A stretch of 64,000 nucleotides of DNA from Bacteriovoracaceae bacterium (GTDB lineage: Bacteria > Bdellovibrionota > Bacteriovoracia > Bacteriovoracales > Bacteriovoracaceae). Positions 53,821 through 62,577 of the stretch are shown here, piece by piece (the stretch's first letter is position 1; each line of letters starts with the position of its first letter). The stretch spans positions 1 through 64,000 of the forward strand of contig JAFMBV010000008.1 of NCBI GenBank assembly GCA_017858255.1, read 5' to 3'. The notes under the pieces were generated by a model that was given only the letters and a program-made list of their open reading frames with translations, had not been told where the DNA came from and did no database searches. The position numbers and the translations under genes were made by a program.

Positions 53821-55359
53821 TCACTTTTTTAACCATTTAACTGCGTAGAGGTCATGGCGTCTATCCTTGAGGTTTTGAACAGACCCATTATTTCGCCCAT
53901 CAATTAGACTGTCTATCCTGAGGTCTGCTAAGGCCACTGTCTCAACATTGGGAGTAGTATCTGCTGCAATCCCATCTCTACTAAAAGAAAAATCACAAGG
54001 AGTTAGGATGCAACTTTGGGCATATTGAATATCCATATTGTGCACTCGAGGTAAATTGCCTACTGAGCCACTCATAACGACATAAATTTGATTTTCAACG
54101 GCGCGCGCCTGACAACAGTAGCGCACTCGACAGTAACCCTGTCGCTCACTCGTGAAGAAGGGCACAAATAATATCTGTGCTCCTTGATTAACAAGGTGGC
54201 GCGAAAGTTCGGGAAATTCACTGTCATAGCAGATTAAGCAACCAATAGGACCACAGTCAGTCTCAATAACATTAACCTCATCTCCACCCTCAATATTCCA
54301 CCAATAGGTTTCATCTGGAGTTGGATGAATTTTTTCTTGTTCATGAACACTGCCATCTCTCAAGTAGATACCGGCCACATTATGAACTCTATCTCCTCTC
54401 TTAACGGGGTGAGTTCCACCAATGATATTAATATTATATTTTAGGGCGAAGTCATGAAACATTTTACGAATTCTTTCATACCATTCGGTCACTTTCTCGA
54501 TGGCCTCATGGGGTTTAAGTTCTTCATTCTCAATAGAGAGAAGTTGCATGCCAATGAATTCAGGAAATAAGACAAAATCACATTTCCAATCACTCGTTAC
54601 ATCAACAAAGTATTCAACCATTTGAGAGAACTCTTCAAAAGATTTGATCCCTCTTTGTTGATACTGAACCGTCGCTACGCGTATGACATTCTTTAAAGGA
54701 GGTTTGCCCTTAACCAGCTCTTCTTCTCGAAACTCAGGGTTTTCCCAAACGAGAAAAATACCAAAACCAAGAGAGCCCTTATCTTCTTTAAGATAATTCT
54801 CTTGTACCCCTTTCACTTCAAAGCCATTTCTCAATTGAAAACTTAGGGTAGAATCACGAATTTCTTTGTTAAGGACCTTCTCAACATAAACCAAAGGGTC
54901 AGTAACATCTTTTTTCTTTGAAAAACCAGGAATTCTGCCCACAAAGGCAATGCCTTTTAAACGTAAATATTTTGCGAGGTCCTTCCTTGCATTATAAAGA
55001 CGCTGACCGACCCTTGTCCCTCTCGCATCTGGATCAACACAAGTTTCATATCCGTATAAGTATTCACCATCAGTTTGGTGGGTGGTACCAAAACCACCGC
55101 CTGTAATTTCATGCCAAGTATGAGGTTTAAAAATTCTTTTATGCTTGAGACGAATAGAAGCTGAATAGCCGATGAGACGACCATCATCTTCAATAACAAA
55201 ACAACCCTCTGGGAAATTCGTGATCTGACCTTGGAGAATATCCTCAGCGTAACCACCCATATGCTCAGGATATGCTCTCGCCGTCAGCTTTACGAGATTT
55301 GGAATATCCGAAAGTTTAGCATTGCGAATATCTAGTGTTTTTAACGATTTCTTTGCCAT
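53821..55359 (-). CDS. Fused GNAT acetyltransferase / nitrilase-superfamily hydrolase
   Basis: A 512-residue two-domain protein. Residues 8-215 are a GNAT fold (LVKLTARAYP, CVDPDARGTRVGQRLYNARKDL with the acetyl-CoA loop). Residues 225-500 are a carbon-nitrogen hydrolase with the triad Glu in VLFPEFIG, Lys in EKIHPTPDE and Cys in GCLICYDSEFPE. The fusion is a known family in several phyla, thought to act on amides or amines, but its substrate is not established. TTTAGGGA precedes ATG. Single gene. Confidence 0.94.
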   Translation of the reverse strand: MAKKSLKTLDIRNAKLSDIPNLVKLTARAYPEHMGGYAEDILQGQITNFPEGCFVIEDDGRLIGYSASIRLKHKRIFKPHTWHEITGGGFGTTHQTDGEYLYGYETCVDPDARGTRVGQRLYNARKDLAKYLRLKGIAFVGRIPGFSKKKDVTDPLVYVEKVLNKEIRDSTLSFQLRNGFEVKGVQENYLKEDKGSLGFGIFLVWENPEFREEELVKGKPPLKNVIRVATVQYQQRGIKSFEEFSQMVEYFVDVTSDWKCDFVLFPEFIGMQLLSIENEELKPHEAIEKVTEWYERIRKMFHDFALKYNINIIGGTHPVKRGDRVHNVAGIYLRDGSVHEQEKIHPTPDETYWWNIEGGDEVNVIETDCGPIGCLICYDSEFPELSRHLVNQGAQILFVPFFTSERQGYCRVRYCCQARAVENQIYVVMSGSVGNLPRVHNMDIQYAQSCILTPCDFSFSRDGIAADTTPNVETVALADLRIDSLIDGRNNGSVQNLKDRRHDLYAVKWLKK

Positions 55360-55527
55360 AAAGGTCCCTAAAGAAGAACTTATTGTTAATTTTCGCCCTT
55401 ATATTATCATATCGTCTCCAATTAGTAAGAAAAGTTCACTCTGTAAATAAAAAGCATAACGAAAATTAACGTCAATAAAAACTCAACCTTTATATTAATA
55501 TTGAGGACTTAAGAGAAATAAAGAGTA

Positions 55528-55556
55528 GCTCTTTAAATCAGGTTTTCTCTTATAAT
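55528..55556 (+). promoter_or_regulatory. Probable promoter of the small basic secreted protein
   Basis: A perfect TATAAT at 55551-55556 lies 31 bases before the ATG. The matching -35 region (about 55528-55533, GCTCTT) is poor, so strength is uncertain. The gap upstream (55360-55527) holds no other clear element. Confidence 0.42.
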
Positions 55557-55586
55557 GTCTTAAATAATAAATATCATGGAGGCACG

Positions 55587-55907
55587 ATGAAACTTTTAAA
55601 AACTTTTTGCTTAGTCATTCTATTTTTCTCTATCCCACTAAGCGCTGAGGAAAAAGGGAGAGGGAAAGGGAAATATTTCCAAGAAGCGAAAGCAGCAGCA
55701 ACATCAAATCTAGACAAGAGAATCCAACACCTACAAGAAACGAAATCATGTGTTTCAGGTTCTAGCGATCACAAGGCACTCAAGGCTTGTCGAGCTGCCG
55801 CAAGGAAAAAGGGAGAATCTCTAAAGGCGGAGATGAAAGAAAAGAGAAATAAGGCAAAAGCAGAAAGAATGAAAAGAAAAGAAGAGCGAAAGAAAAATAA
55901 AAGCTAG
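55587..55907 (+). CDS. Small, very basic exported protein
   Basis: A 106-residue protein with a signal peptide (MKLLKTFCLVILFFSIPLSA, cleavage before EEK). The mature 86 residues are dominated by Lys, Arg, Glu and Ala, forming a charged helix (RMKRKEERKKNKS at the end) with two cysteines (SCVSG, ACRAA) that could pair. GGAGG lies four bases before the ATG. No family recognised. The composition suggests a nucleic-acid-, lipopolysaccharide- or surface-binding role, which is inference. Confidence 0.72.
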   Translation: MKLLKTFCLVILFFSIPLSAEEKGRGKGKYFQEAKAAATSNLDKRIQHLQETKSCVSGSSDHKALKACRAAARKKGESLKAEMKEKRNKAKAERMKRKEERKKNKS

Positions 55908-55931
55908 AAGACAACTTTTAATAAAAATTCA

Positions 55932-55963
55932 TTTACGAGGCCTTGGTATCAAGGTCTCGTAAA
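55932..55963. terminator. Bidirectional terminator between convergent genes
   Basis: TTTACGAG...CTCGTAAA with an inner CCTTG...CAAGG makes a long imperfect hairpin between two convergent genes. On the minus strand it is followed by TGAATTTTTATT; the plus strand has no clean T-run, so termination there is weaker. Confidence 0.55.
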
Positions 55964-55969
55964 TCATCT

Positions 55970-56467
55970 CTACTGAGTTTTATGCGCCAATTCAAGAGTA
56001 ACTTGAGAATCACACAAATCACGTTCTTCGATTGTCATATTCACCTGACTGCCTTTCTTTTGGATTTCAACCACTGATAATGGGGTCACAATCTTCTCTT
56101 TAACGATGACAGGATCACCTACTCGTTCTCCATTTACTAACTTCCAGCAAGCAATTCTCTTAAATTCAGAAACCAGAACAGACTCTTCTCTGGCCTCATC
56201 TCCATTAAAGCTACTTGATTGCCTAATCCTTGAATAGATATCCTGAAAACGGCACTCCTCGTTTTCTTCCATTTCTATTTTTTCGTGGACACCACCAATA
56301 GCAAGAATGTTGCCTGAAAGAACAACAGAGTCATTTTTCTTCCAAAGGAAAGACTCTCCTGAGCATTGGCCGCTAACGACCTTAAAGTTACCCATTAAAG
56401 GGGAAAACCTTTGTCCAAAAGATGCAACAGAAAGGGATAGAATAGTGAATACAAAAATAGCTTTCAT
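55970..56467 (-). CDS. Small exported protein of unknown function
   Basis: A 165-residue protein with a signal peptide (MKAIFVFTILSLSVASFG before QRF). The mature part is beta-rich with four cysteines (GQCSG, EECRF, IACWK, DLCDS) likely forming two disulfides, and opens with PLMGNFKVVSGQCSG, a lipocalin-like first strand that I cannot confirm. No family recognised. Single gene. Confidence 0.68.
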   Translation of the reverse strand: MKAIFVFTILSLSVASFGQRFSPLMGNFKVVSGQCSGESFLWKKNDSVVLSGNILAIGGVHEKIEMEENEECRFQDIYSRIRQSSSFNGDEAREESVLVSEFKRIACWKLVNGERVGDPVIVKEKIVTPLSVVEIQKKGSQVNMTIEERDLCDSQVTLELAHKTQ

Positions 56468-56629
56468 TTAAAGCCTCCAAACTCGAATGTTTTATTAAGA
56501 TTATTATAGGAAAAAAAGAGGTCTAATACGGTAAACCCTGTAAAAGGGTAGGCCCTGTTAAAATAACAACAGTGCCTAAGACATTGAAAATCCTAAGAGG
56601 TGAATAAACTTTAGACAGTTAGATTTTAA

Positions 56630-57517
56630 TTAATTCTTCGGCGTGGAGGGTGGTTCAACATGATCGTCATGATTATCATGATGAATTTCGTCTTCAATAA
56701 CCATACGGATTGTGCCCACATCGCTTTCTTCACGGGCATTAAATGGTGAGCCTTTAAGGTCATTCGGTCCCAGCTTTTTTATCCAAATATTCTGATAAGG
56801 GCCTAACTTATATTTAATAAAATCACCATTTGCAGACTTAACACCATTTTCGACATTATAGAGCGCCTTAACCATTTCATTTGTTCTTTCAAAGGCCTTT
56901 GGTCCCGGACGATATTCAATGGAATAATGTTGAGTATCCGCCTCACCTCTTTCATTCATGAAGGATTGAAGATGTGGGTATCTTGTGCCTGGAAGAGATT
57001 TTTCAGAACGAACAATAATCATGGTTCCGGTGTATTGATTAGTGTCTTTAGATACTATGGGTTTAAGCCCTTTTTCTTCATAAAATTTAATCACATCTTT
57101 ATAAGAATCTGGGACCAAGTAATTAGCGGCCATTTGGCGACCCATCTCTAATAAAGAACCTTCTTCTTCATTCATTGGAGTAAAATTAATCTCTCGAAAA
57201 GCAAAGGCCTCGGCCTCAACACGTGTGATAACTTCATTATCTCCCAATTTTTTTACAAATGGATTTGAGATGGCATTGCCTTTGCTTTTGGAGGGCTTCT
57301 TCATGTCGTTTTTTTTGCCATTTACTGTATTGTTGTCAAATTTCTTGGGCTTAGATACCCCATTCCCATCATCCTTAGTTGAAGAGATTTGAGCGGAAGT
57401 CCATGATGATTGCTTAGAGCTCAATGAGATATCGGTAGTGTCCATACTAAAGAACACTTTCTTTACTCCAAAGACAACTGATACACAAAATAACGCCACA
57501 AGGGTCAGTTTCTTCAT
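56630..57517 (-). CDS. Exported or anchored protein with His-rich tail, unknown function
   Basis: A 295-residue protein with an N-terminal hydrophobic segment (residues 3-23), a Ser/Asn/Lys-rich low-complexity region to about residue 90, and a soluble domain (95-270) with strands such as YTGTMIIVRSEKSLPGTRYPHL and TQHYSIEYRPGPKAF. The C-terminus is HHDNHDDH, a possible metal-binding tail. No family recognised. It starts one base after the M23-like gene stop, so the two are co-translated and probably act together in the envelope. Confidence 0.72.
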   Translation of the reverse strand: MKKLTLVALFCVSVVFGVKKVFFSMDTTDISLSSKQSSWTSAQISSTKDDGNGVSKPKKFDNNTVNGKKNDMKKPSKSKGNAISNPFVKKLGDNEVITRVEAEAFAFREINFTPMNEEEGSLLEMGRQMAANYLVPDSYKDVIKFYEEKGLKPIVSKDTNQYTGTMIIVRSEKSLPGTRYPHLQSFMNERGEADTQHYSIEYRPGPKAFERTNEMVKALYNVENGVKSANGDFIKYKLGPYQNIWIKKLGPNDLKGSPFNAREESDVGTIRMVIEDEIHHDNHDDHVEPPSTPKN

Positions 57518-57518
57518 T

Positions 57519-59225
57519 CTAGAAAACCTTCTCTTGCCACTTTAATAAGTAAGGCGTTGGGTTCATTAAATCAGATCTTCTTTTATATCTACCAGTCTTT
57601 GATTTTAATGGGCCGCTTTTTTCTCCAGAATAAAGTTCAAAGTGTAGCATCGGCCGACAGCAGCCTGAGTTTACCTTTCCCATTTTTCCAACACTTTCGC
57701 CCATATTTACGATACTATTTCTTCGTTGAAGAACTTTTCCTGTCATCTCACCGTAGCGTACGACAAACCCACCTGAATGACGTACTTCAAGTGCAAAGGT
57801 TCCCTCGTAAAATTCATATAGATCACGTAAAACCTTTCCAGGGGCGACAGAACGGATAGGCTCATTCTTATATCTATATAGATCACAGGCCGCATGGAGA
57901 CGCCCTCCAGATCTATTATGACTAAATTTTCGCATACCGGACGTATAGCTATGAGTAGGCTTGGCCGCCGTTGGAAAGTCACAACAATTTGGATCATCTA
58001 GTCCACTTATAGTATCCACAGGATTCAACCTTGGTGAATTTCGTCCATTTAAATAAGGGCAATCATCTGCATTCTTAATAAAGGCAGATGCTACGAAACC
58101 AACCTTTTGGTCCGCTGATTCACGTTCACCAAACTCGACTCTTTTAAAATTATAGTTTGTTCCATTGATCATGGCCTCTTGGGTATCGTCGCCACTCCAA
58201 GATTGAAAGACCTTAATTCTCTCTCCATTGCGTGCCTTAAAGAGAACTTCATCAAGTTCTCTGTTTCTCACATTAAGAAACCTAGTTCCAATACAAACAA
58301 CTTGATCTAAAGTTGTGTTGGCGACTACATCCTCAACTAAGACCTCTTCTTTAACAGGCCCTTCATTAACAGTATTTTCTTTTTCAATTGAGGCTTCGTT
58401 GGCCAGTTCCTGGGCCTTCTGTACAGCAGCTTCAATCGCATCGAGCTCTTCTTCAATTTTTGGGTCAGCATCAATGGCCTGGCGTAGGCTTTCAGCATCA
58501 ACTGCAAGACGAGGCTCATTTCCTACTTCGGCCAGAAAACTTTTAGATTCAACTTTTCCATACGTACGTATATTTGCGAGAACCTTGGTTTCTTCTGTGC
58601 TAACACCTAAGTAATAAAGAGTTTCTTCATTAAAATGCTTTTGGTAGGCCCTAAAGATGGTGTAGTGACGATCGGTCTGCCCAGGACATCTTGCTTGATA
58701 GTAAGTTTCCCCAGAAGCAACTCTTAGATAAACCTTTTCTTCAGGTTTAAGCTCTCTCAAATGATTCTTTATCCTATTATCGTAAAGATCTTCTTTAAGA
58801 GAGACTTCAAAGACAAAGTCTTCCAGCGGTCTTAAGGAGTTATTATTAAGGTAACCCTGGTCTCCTCTTTTAGAAAACCAACGATTATTTTTAGCATTTG
58901 TACGTTGATTAACACCCGTAACCTCTATACCCGTATGGTTTCTCTTGGTTGCAGAAATTCTCTCTTTAACAATTGAGAAATTAATGAGGTGGGACTGTTT
59001 AACCCCATTAAAATTTCGCAAGTTTTCTGTCGCTAACCTCTGATTTCCAAAATATTGAGAAGTATGAAAGGGCACCTTATCTGTGGCCTTAATTTCGCAA
59101 CCATATCCAAATTTCATTCCCTCTTGGTTATCCCAGATAATCAAGGGCGCTGACATTACAGGAGCAATTGAAAGCGTTAGAACCGTTAAGATAACAGACC
59201 AAGGTGTGAATAATTGAAAAGGCAT
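57519..59225 (-). CDS. M23-fold (LytM/LECT2-like) protein with SH3 domain, catalytic His missing
   Basis: A 568-residue exported protein (signal peptide residues 1-26). Residues 28-235 are beta-rich and unrecognised; 240-300 is an acidic coiled segment; 308-385 is an SH3b-like domain (CIGTRFLNVRNREL ... FVASAFI); 415-560 is an M23 fold. Zinc ligands are present (His444 and Asp448 in RLHAACDLY, His528 in LHFELY), but the histidine after the beta-sheet is Glu493 (RYGEM) and the first His of HxH is Met526 (PMLHFE). Peptidoglycan binding is plausible; hydrolysis is doubtful. Ribosome binding site AGGA, seven bases from ATG. Confidence 0.87.
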   Translation of the reverse strand: MPFQLFTPWSVILTVLTLSIAPVMSAPLIIWDNQEGMKFGYGCEIKATDKVPFHTSQYFGNQRLATENLRNFNGVKQSHLINFSIVKERISATKRNHTGIEVTGVNQRTNAKNNRWFSKRGDQGYLNNNSLRPLEDFVFEVSLKEDLYDNRIKNHLRELKPEEKVYLRVASGETYYQARCPGQTDRHYTIFRAYQKHFNEETLYYLGVSTEETKVLANIRTYGKVESKSFLAEVGNEPRLAVDAESLRQAIDADPKIEEELDAIEAAVQKAQELANEASIEKENTVNEGPVKEEVLVEDVVANTTLDQVVCIGTRFLNVRNRELDEVLFKARNGERIKVFQSWSGDDTQEAMINGTNYNFKRVEFGERESADQKVGFVASAFIKNADDCPYLNGRNSPRLNPVDTISGLDDPNCCDFPTAAKPTHSYTSGMRKFSHNRSGGRLHAACDLYRYKNEPIRSVAPGKVLRDLYEFYEGTFALEVRHSGGFVVRYGEMTGKVLQRRNSIVNMGESVGKMGKVNSGCCRPMLHFELYSGEKSGPLKSKTGRYKRRSDLMNPTPYLLKWQEKVF

Positions 59226-59363
59226 AATCTCATCCTATTGTTGGGATTGGGGCGGGTGTACTATATCTACGATTGGGCCTTTCATTGATTTTTTTGAAAT
59301 ATTTTCCAATGTCAAAAAAAATGACAGTCAAGCTAACTCCTTAATATTTATATTTGCCATAAC

Positions 59364-59380
59364 CTAAAACTCTGTTTTAG
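59364..59380. repeat. Perfect hairpin upstream of the GST gene
   Basis: CTAAAAC and GTTTTAG (seven bases each) around TCT, 39 bases before the GST start and followed by TGTTTT. It could be an operator or a weak terminator. Confidence 0.3.
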
Positions 59381-59419
59381 TGTTTTCCCGACATACGTTT
59401 ATTAAATCTAGGAGAAAAA

Positions 59420-60031
59420 ATGCTTACACTCATCGGCTTTGGCCAAACTCGATCAATGAGAGCTTTATGGGCCTTAAAAGAAAGTGGTCTTCCCTATGAT
59501 TACCAAGAAATTAACTTGAAAGAGGGCGCTCACCAAAGTGAGGAGTTTGCACGAATTAACCCCAACAAAACGATTCCCGTTTTAAGAGATGGGGAATTTA
59601 CCCTCTTCGAATCAGGCGCTATCGTCACCTATATTGGAGACCTTGTTCCAGAGAAGGGCCTTACTCCAAAGGCCTATTCTAAGGAAAGGGCGATTTTTCA
59701 TCAGTGGATGGATTATATTAATTGCGAGCTTGATGCCTGCCTTTTCACAATTGAAAAAAATTCTTGGCGCTATAGAGAAGAAGACCGTAATGAGCGTGCC
59801 ATTGAATGCACAAAAGCAGATATGCAAAAATCACTAGGTGTTATCCAAGCGCAACTTGAGAAAGGACCTTATCTTCTTGGTGAAACCTTTAGTGTGGTGG
59901 ATATCATGCTGGCCCATTGCTTAAACTGGGCGCGCTATCGTGAAGTCTTTAAGGCAAATGAAGTATTTGATGCCTATACAAAGAAACTAAGTAAAAGAGA
60001 GAGTTATCCAAGAGAGCTATACAACAAGTGA
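59420..60031 (+). CDS. Glutathione S-transferase-family protein
   Basis: A 203-residue protein with the thioredoxin-like N-terminal domain (LIGFGQTRSMRALWALKESGLPYDY, cis-Pro in KTIPVL, and ESGAIVTYIGD glutathione-contact motif) and the helical C-terminal domain (YLLGETFSVVDIMLAHCLNWA with the conserved Asp). It conjugates or reduces electrophiles with glutathione or a related thiol. TAGGAG precedes the ATG. Probably single gene. Confidence 0.9.
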   Translation: MLTLIGFGQTRSMRALWALKESGLPYDYQEINLKEGAHQSEEFARINPNKTIPVLRDGEFTLFESGAIVTYIGDLVPEKGLTPKAYSKERAIFHQWMDYINCELDACLFTIEKNSWRYREEDRNERAIECTKADMQKSLGVIQAQLEKGPYLLGETFSVVDIMLAHCLNWARYREVFKANEVFDAYTKKLSKRESYPRELYNK

Positions 60032-60122
60032 CTCACAGCACAACAGTTCTCTTTACATAACCACTATTTATTATGAGTTTCTGTTGGTAAGTAAGACAAA
60101 TAAACTAGAACCGAGGAAAATT

Positions 60123-60845
60123 ATGAAGTTGATTCATTTGGCCCTATTACTTATGTCTGCTCAATCCTTCGCTACCACTATTGTTAAAGTTAAGTGTACA
60201 GCACCGGACCTTCCTTATATAAACCGGTTTAGTCTTGAAGAAAGCTTTGAAGTTTACCCTTCAACTACTAATAAAGATGAATGGAAGTTAATCGGTGCCA
60301 ATTTAAATATTGAGACCACACGATCAGGAAACGCTTCCGAACCCAAAGATTCATCTCTTAAAAAATTAAGAGGAACTCTTAAGAAAGTAGAAGGCCAATT
60401 CACAAAACTCCCTTACTACAACCTCAAATTAAAAAGTTCAGATAAATTAGTATTGGTTAATTTAAATGTAGATTATCCGTCCAAGCTATCAAGTTCTATC
60501 CGTACCGCTGACAAATATCTCTACAAGTCCACCTGTAAACTCGTAGAGTTTAAGCAATGCCTTTTCCATAGTAGTTTTTATGAAATTTTAGAGGAACCTA
60601 AAATCGTAAAAGTAGAGTTTGGAGAAGAATTAAAAGTAATTCCAGACTTTAGTGATGAGAATTTTGCTGTTAACACTAAGAAAGTGACCCTCACCTATCC
60701 TAACGGTCAAACCTTTAATGCTTGGTACACTTTTGAAGATGATGTAGATGGTGGAAATACCTACGGCGTTATTGAGACGTTAGATGGAAAAGTTGTAGCA
60801 ACCATAAATGACAGCGATATTAACAACTGCTCTGCCACCAAATAA
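60123..60845 (+). CDS. Exported protein of unknown function
   Basis: Start at ATG 60123, with GAGGAAA seven bases upstream; the frame extends 13 codons further without a site. The 240-residue product has a signal peptide (MKLIHLALLLMSAQSFA) and a beta-rich mature chain with four cysteines (VKCTAP, STCKL, KQCLF, NNCSA). A calcium-binding-like Asp/Asn cluster, FEDDVDGGNTYG, lies near residue 210. No family recognised. Confidence 0.7.
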   Translation: MKLIHLALLLMSAQSFATTIVKVKCTAPDLPYINRFSLEESFEVYPSTTNKDEWKLIGANLNIETTRSGNASEPKDSSLKKLRGTLKKVEGQFTKLPYYNLKLKSSDKLVLVNLNVDYPSKLSSSIRTADKYLYKSTCKLVEFKQCLFHSSFYEILEEPKIVKVEFGEELKVIPDFSDENFAVNTKKVTLTYPNGQTFNAWYTFEDDVDGGNTYGVIETLDGKVVATINDSDINNCSATK

Positions 60846-60855
60846 AACGTTCAAT

Positions 60856-61866
60856 TTATTCTTTGATTAACTCCCCACTTTCATTAGTGGGGATCCCCAT
60901 AATCGTATAGAGTGCTTTCGTAGGATTTTTAAAGTTATTGTAATTAAATCTATCCTCTAACAACTCATTAACAAAATCATAGCGGTTATCATAAGCAAAA
61001 TCACTTGCAACAAGAGCATCTGTAAATGTTCTGGCAATAATGATAATTGCGGATAACTGGTCAATAGAGAGACCTTTTAGACCTTGTGGGTAACCTGTCC
61101 CATCAGGAAACTCTTGATGCTGTTCTACGGCACGTATGACCTCGCGACTAATCGTTTGCCCATGATGCTTTTGTAGAATTTTGCTCATATTTATAGGGTG
61201 GTTGCGAAAGTTCTCAGTCCACTTAGAATGGTCCCCATTGGCCGCAATAAAAGCAAAGTAATCCTTTTCAGTTAGAAGAATATCTCCAAGCAAGGAAGCC
61301 TGAGTTATTTTTTCTCCCAAATGTGGTGGCCAATTTAAAGCTTCCGCCAAAGCAATCCCAACATAACTAGCAAAAACATTAATCACAAACTGTTCTTGGT
61401 TTTCTTTTAAAAAGTTTTTAAACGCAGGGTGCAGTTTTGGTGACCCTTTAATCCAATGAAAGAATTTATCAATATTTTCTTCGCCACGATCTGCAACTGA
61501 TTCTTGAAGACCAACATAGATAATTGATTTTCTCACCAGAAAGAGGACCTGCTGCATATTTAGGGACTTATTGTTCTCATCTTCTTTAAAGAAAAACCCT
61601 GTCAAACCTCTCTTAATGGCCCTTAGAAAAAGATTATAATCTTCATCTGCAAACAAGATATTCTTAAGTCCTTTCTCTTTATAAGTAGAGAGCTTTTCTT
61701 TGAGATTACCCTCGTCAATTTCAATACGAACACGTTTGCTTTCATTTAAAGGCACAAAAAAGCCTGAATGAATTTTATCGGAGTATTTAACTGCTACATC
61801 GATGGGAAGGAAGGTGTAGGTCTCACCGTCGATATTCATTTGTTTTACTGAATCCATTTTGGCCAA
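60856..61866 (-). CDS. HD-GYP-domain protein with altered HD motif
   Basis: A 336-residue soluble protein from TTG 61866 (GGATGG just upstream; ATG 61857 is the alternative). The N-terminal 110 residues match the small domain of the 19631-20575 protein in layout. The C-terminal HD-GYP domain keeps RNHPINMSKIL, KHHGQ and EQHQEFPDGTGYPQGL, but the HD pair reads GD (Gly194-Asp195, SLLGDILL), losing one metal ligand. Phosphodiesterase activity is therefore uncertain; cyclic di-GMP binding is still possible. Single gene. Confidence 0.87.
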   Translation of the reverse strand: MAKMDSVKQMNIDGETYTFLPIDVAVKYSDKIHSGFFVPLNESKRVRIEIDEGNLKEKLSTYKEKGLKNILFADEDYNLFLRAIKRGLTGFFFKEDENNKSLNMQQVLFLVRKSIIYVGLQESVADRGEENIDKFFHWIKGSPKLHPAFKNFLKENQEQFVINVFASYVGIALAEALNWPPHLGEKITQASLLGDILLTEKDYFAFIAANGDHSKWTENFRNHPINMSKILQKHHGQTISREVIRAVEQHQEFPDGTGYPQGLKGLSIDQLSAIIIIARTFTDALVASDFAYDNRYDFVNELLEDRFNYNNFKNPTKALYTIMGIPTNESGELIKE

Positions 61867-62022
61867 AACCCATCCTTATTTTAAAGTGCCATTAGTTTAT
61901 GAGAAAACGGCCTTATATTCATCTTCTTTCTCATTTACAATTTCGCCCTCCGTTAACCGACTATTATACTCGCTCAAAATTAATCATTTATGAAAGACCC
62001 CTAAACAAGTTAAAATCATGGG

Positions 62023-62415
62023 GTGAAAAGAAAAGAGAGTAAAACCACCATTAAAAGACAAAACCGTGAAGTAGCATTGCTATTGATTGGACTCTGTAGC
62101 TTTTATCTCTATAAATTTCCCTTAATTTGGATGACTTTGCCATTTACTCTCTTGTTACTGGCGATTTTTTCACCTAATATTTTTGGTCCAATTAGGTTCT
62201 TTTGGTTTACTCTAGGAGAAGTTCTTGGTGCCATTTCATCACGAATAATTTTAACTCTAACTTACTTCCTCGTTCTTATTCCAGTTGCTATTTTAAAGAG
62301 ACGCCACTTTCAAAAGCGATTTCACTTAAATGATTTTAAAGAGTGTGAAAAAAGCGTCCTAGAAATTGCTAATAAAAAAGAATTTACAAAAGAAGACTTT
62401 ATACAACCTTATTAA
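62023..62415 (+). CDS. SxtJ-family membrane protein
   Basis: A 130-residue protein with a GTG start. Residues 1-15 are basic, then three hydrophobic segments follow (EVALLLIGLCSFYLY, FTLLLLAIFSPN, IILTLTYFLVLIPVAIL) and a cytoplasmic tail (RRHFQKRFHLNDFKE). Length, topology and position before a DUF5989 gene and a carbamoyltransferase match the SxtJ family. Function is unknown; the trio is associated with polysaccharide or secondary-metabolite carbamoylation. Followed by the DUF5989 gene after 11 bases. Confidence 0.8.
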   Translation: MKRKESKTTIKRQNREVALLLIGLCSFYLYKFPLIWMTLPFTLLLLAIFSPNIFGPIRFFWFTLGEVLGAISSRIILTLTYFLVLIPVAILKRRHFQKRFHLNDFKECEKSVLEIANKKEFTKEDFIQPY

Positions 62416-62426
62416 ATGAGAAGATT

Positions 62427-62576
62427 ATGGAATTTTTAAAAGATCTTTGGGGATTTTTAAAAACAAGAAAGAAATACTGGCTTCTGCCAATTATCACCTT
62501 TATGCTCCTACTTGGTGCCTTGGTCTTTTATTCCAGTGGTACAGCAGTTGCCCCTTTTATTTACACAACATTTTAA
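62427..62576 (+). CDS. DUF5989-family small membrane protein
   Basis: A 49-residue protein: MEFLKDLWGFLKTRKKYW, a single transmembrane helix (LLPIITFMLLLGALVF), then the conserved end SSGTAVAPFIYTTF. This is the DUF5989 pattern seen beside SxtJ and carbamoyltransferase genes. AGAAGATT precedes the ATG. Its stop ends one base before the carbamoyltransferase GTG. Confidence 0.86.
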   Translation: MEFLKDLWGFLKTRKKYWLLPIITFMLLLGALVFYSSGTAVAPFIYTTF

Positions 62577-62577
62577 G

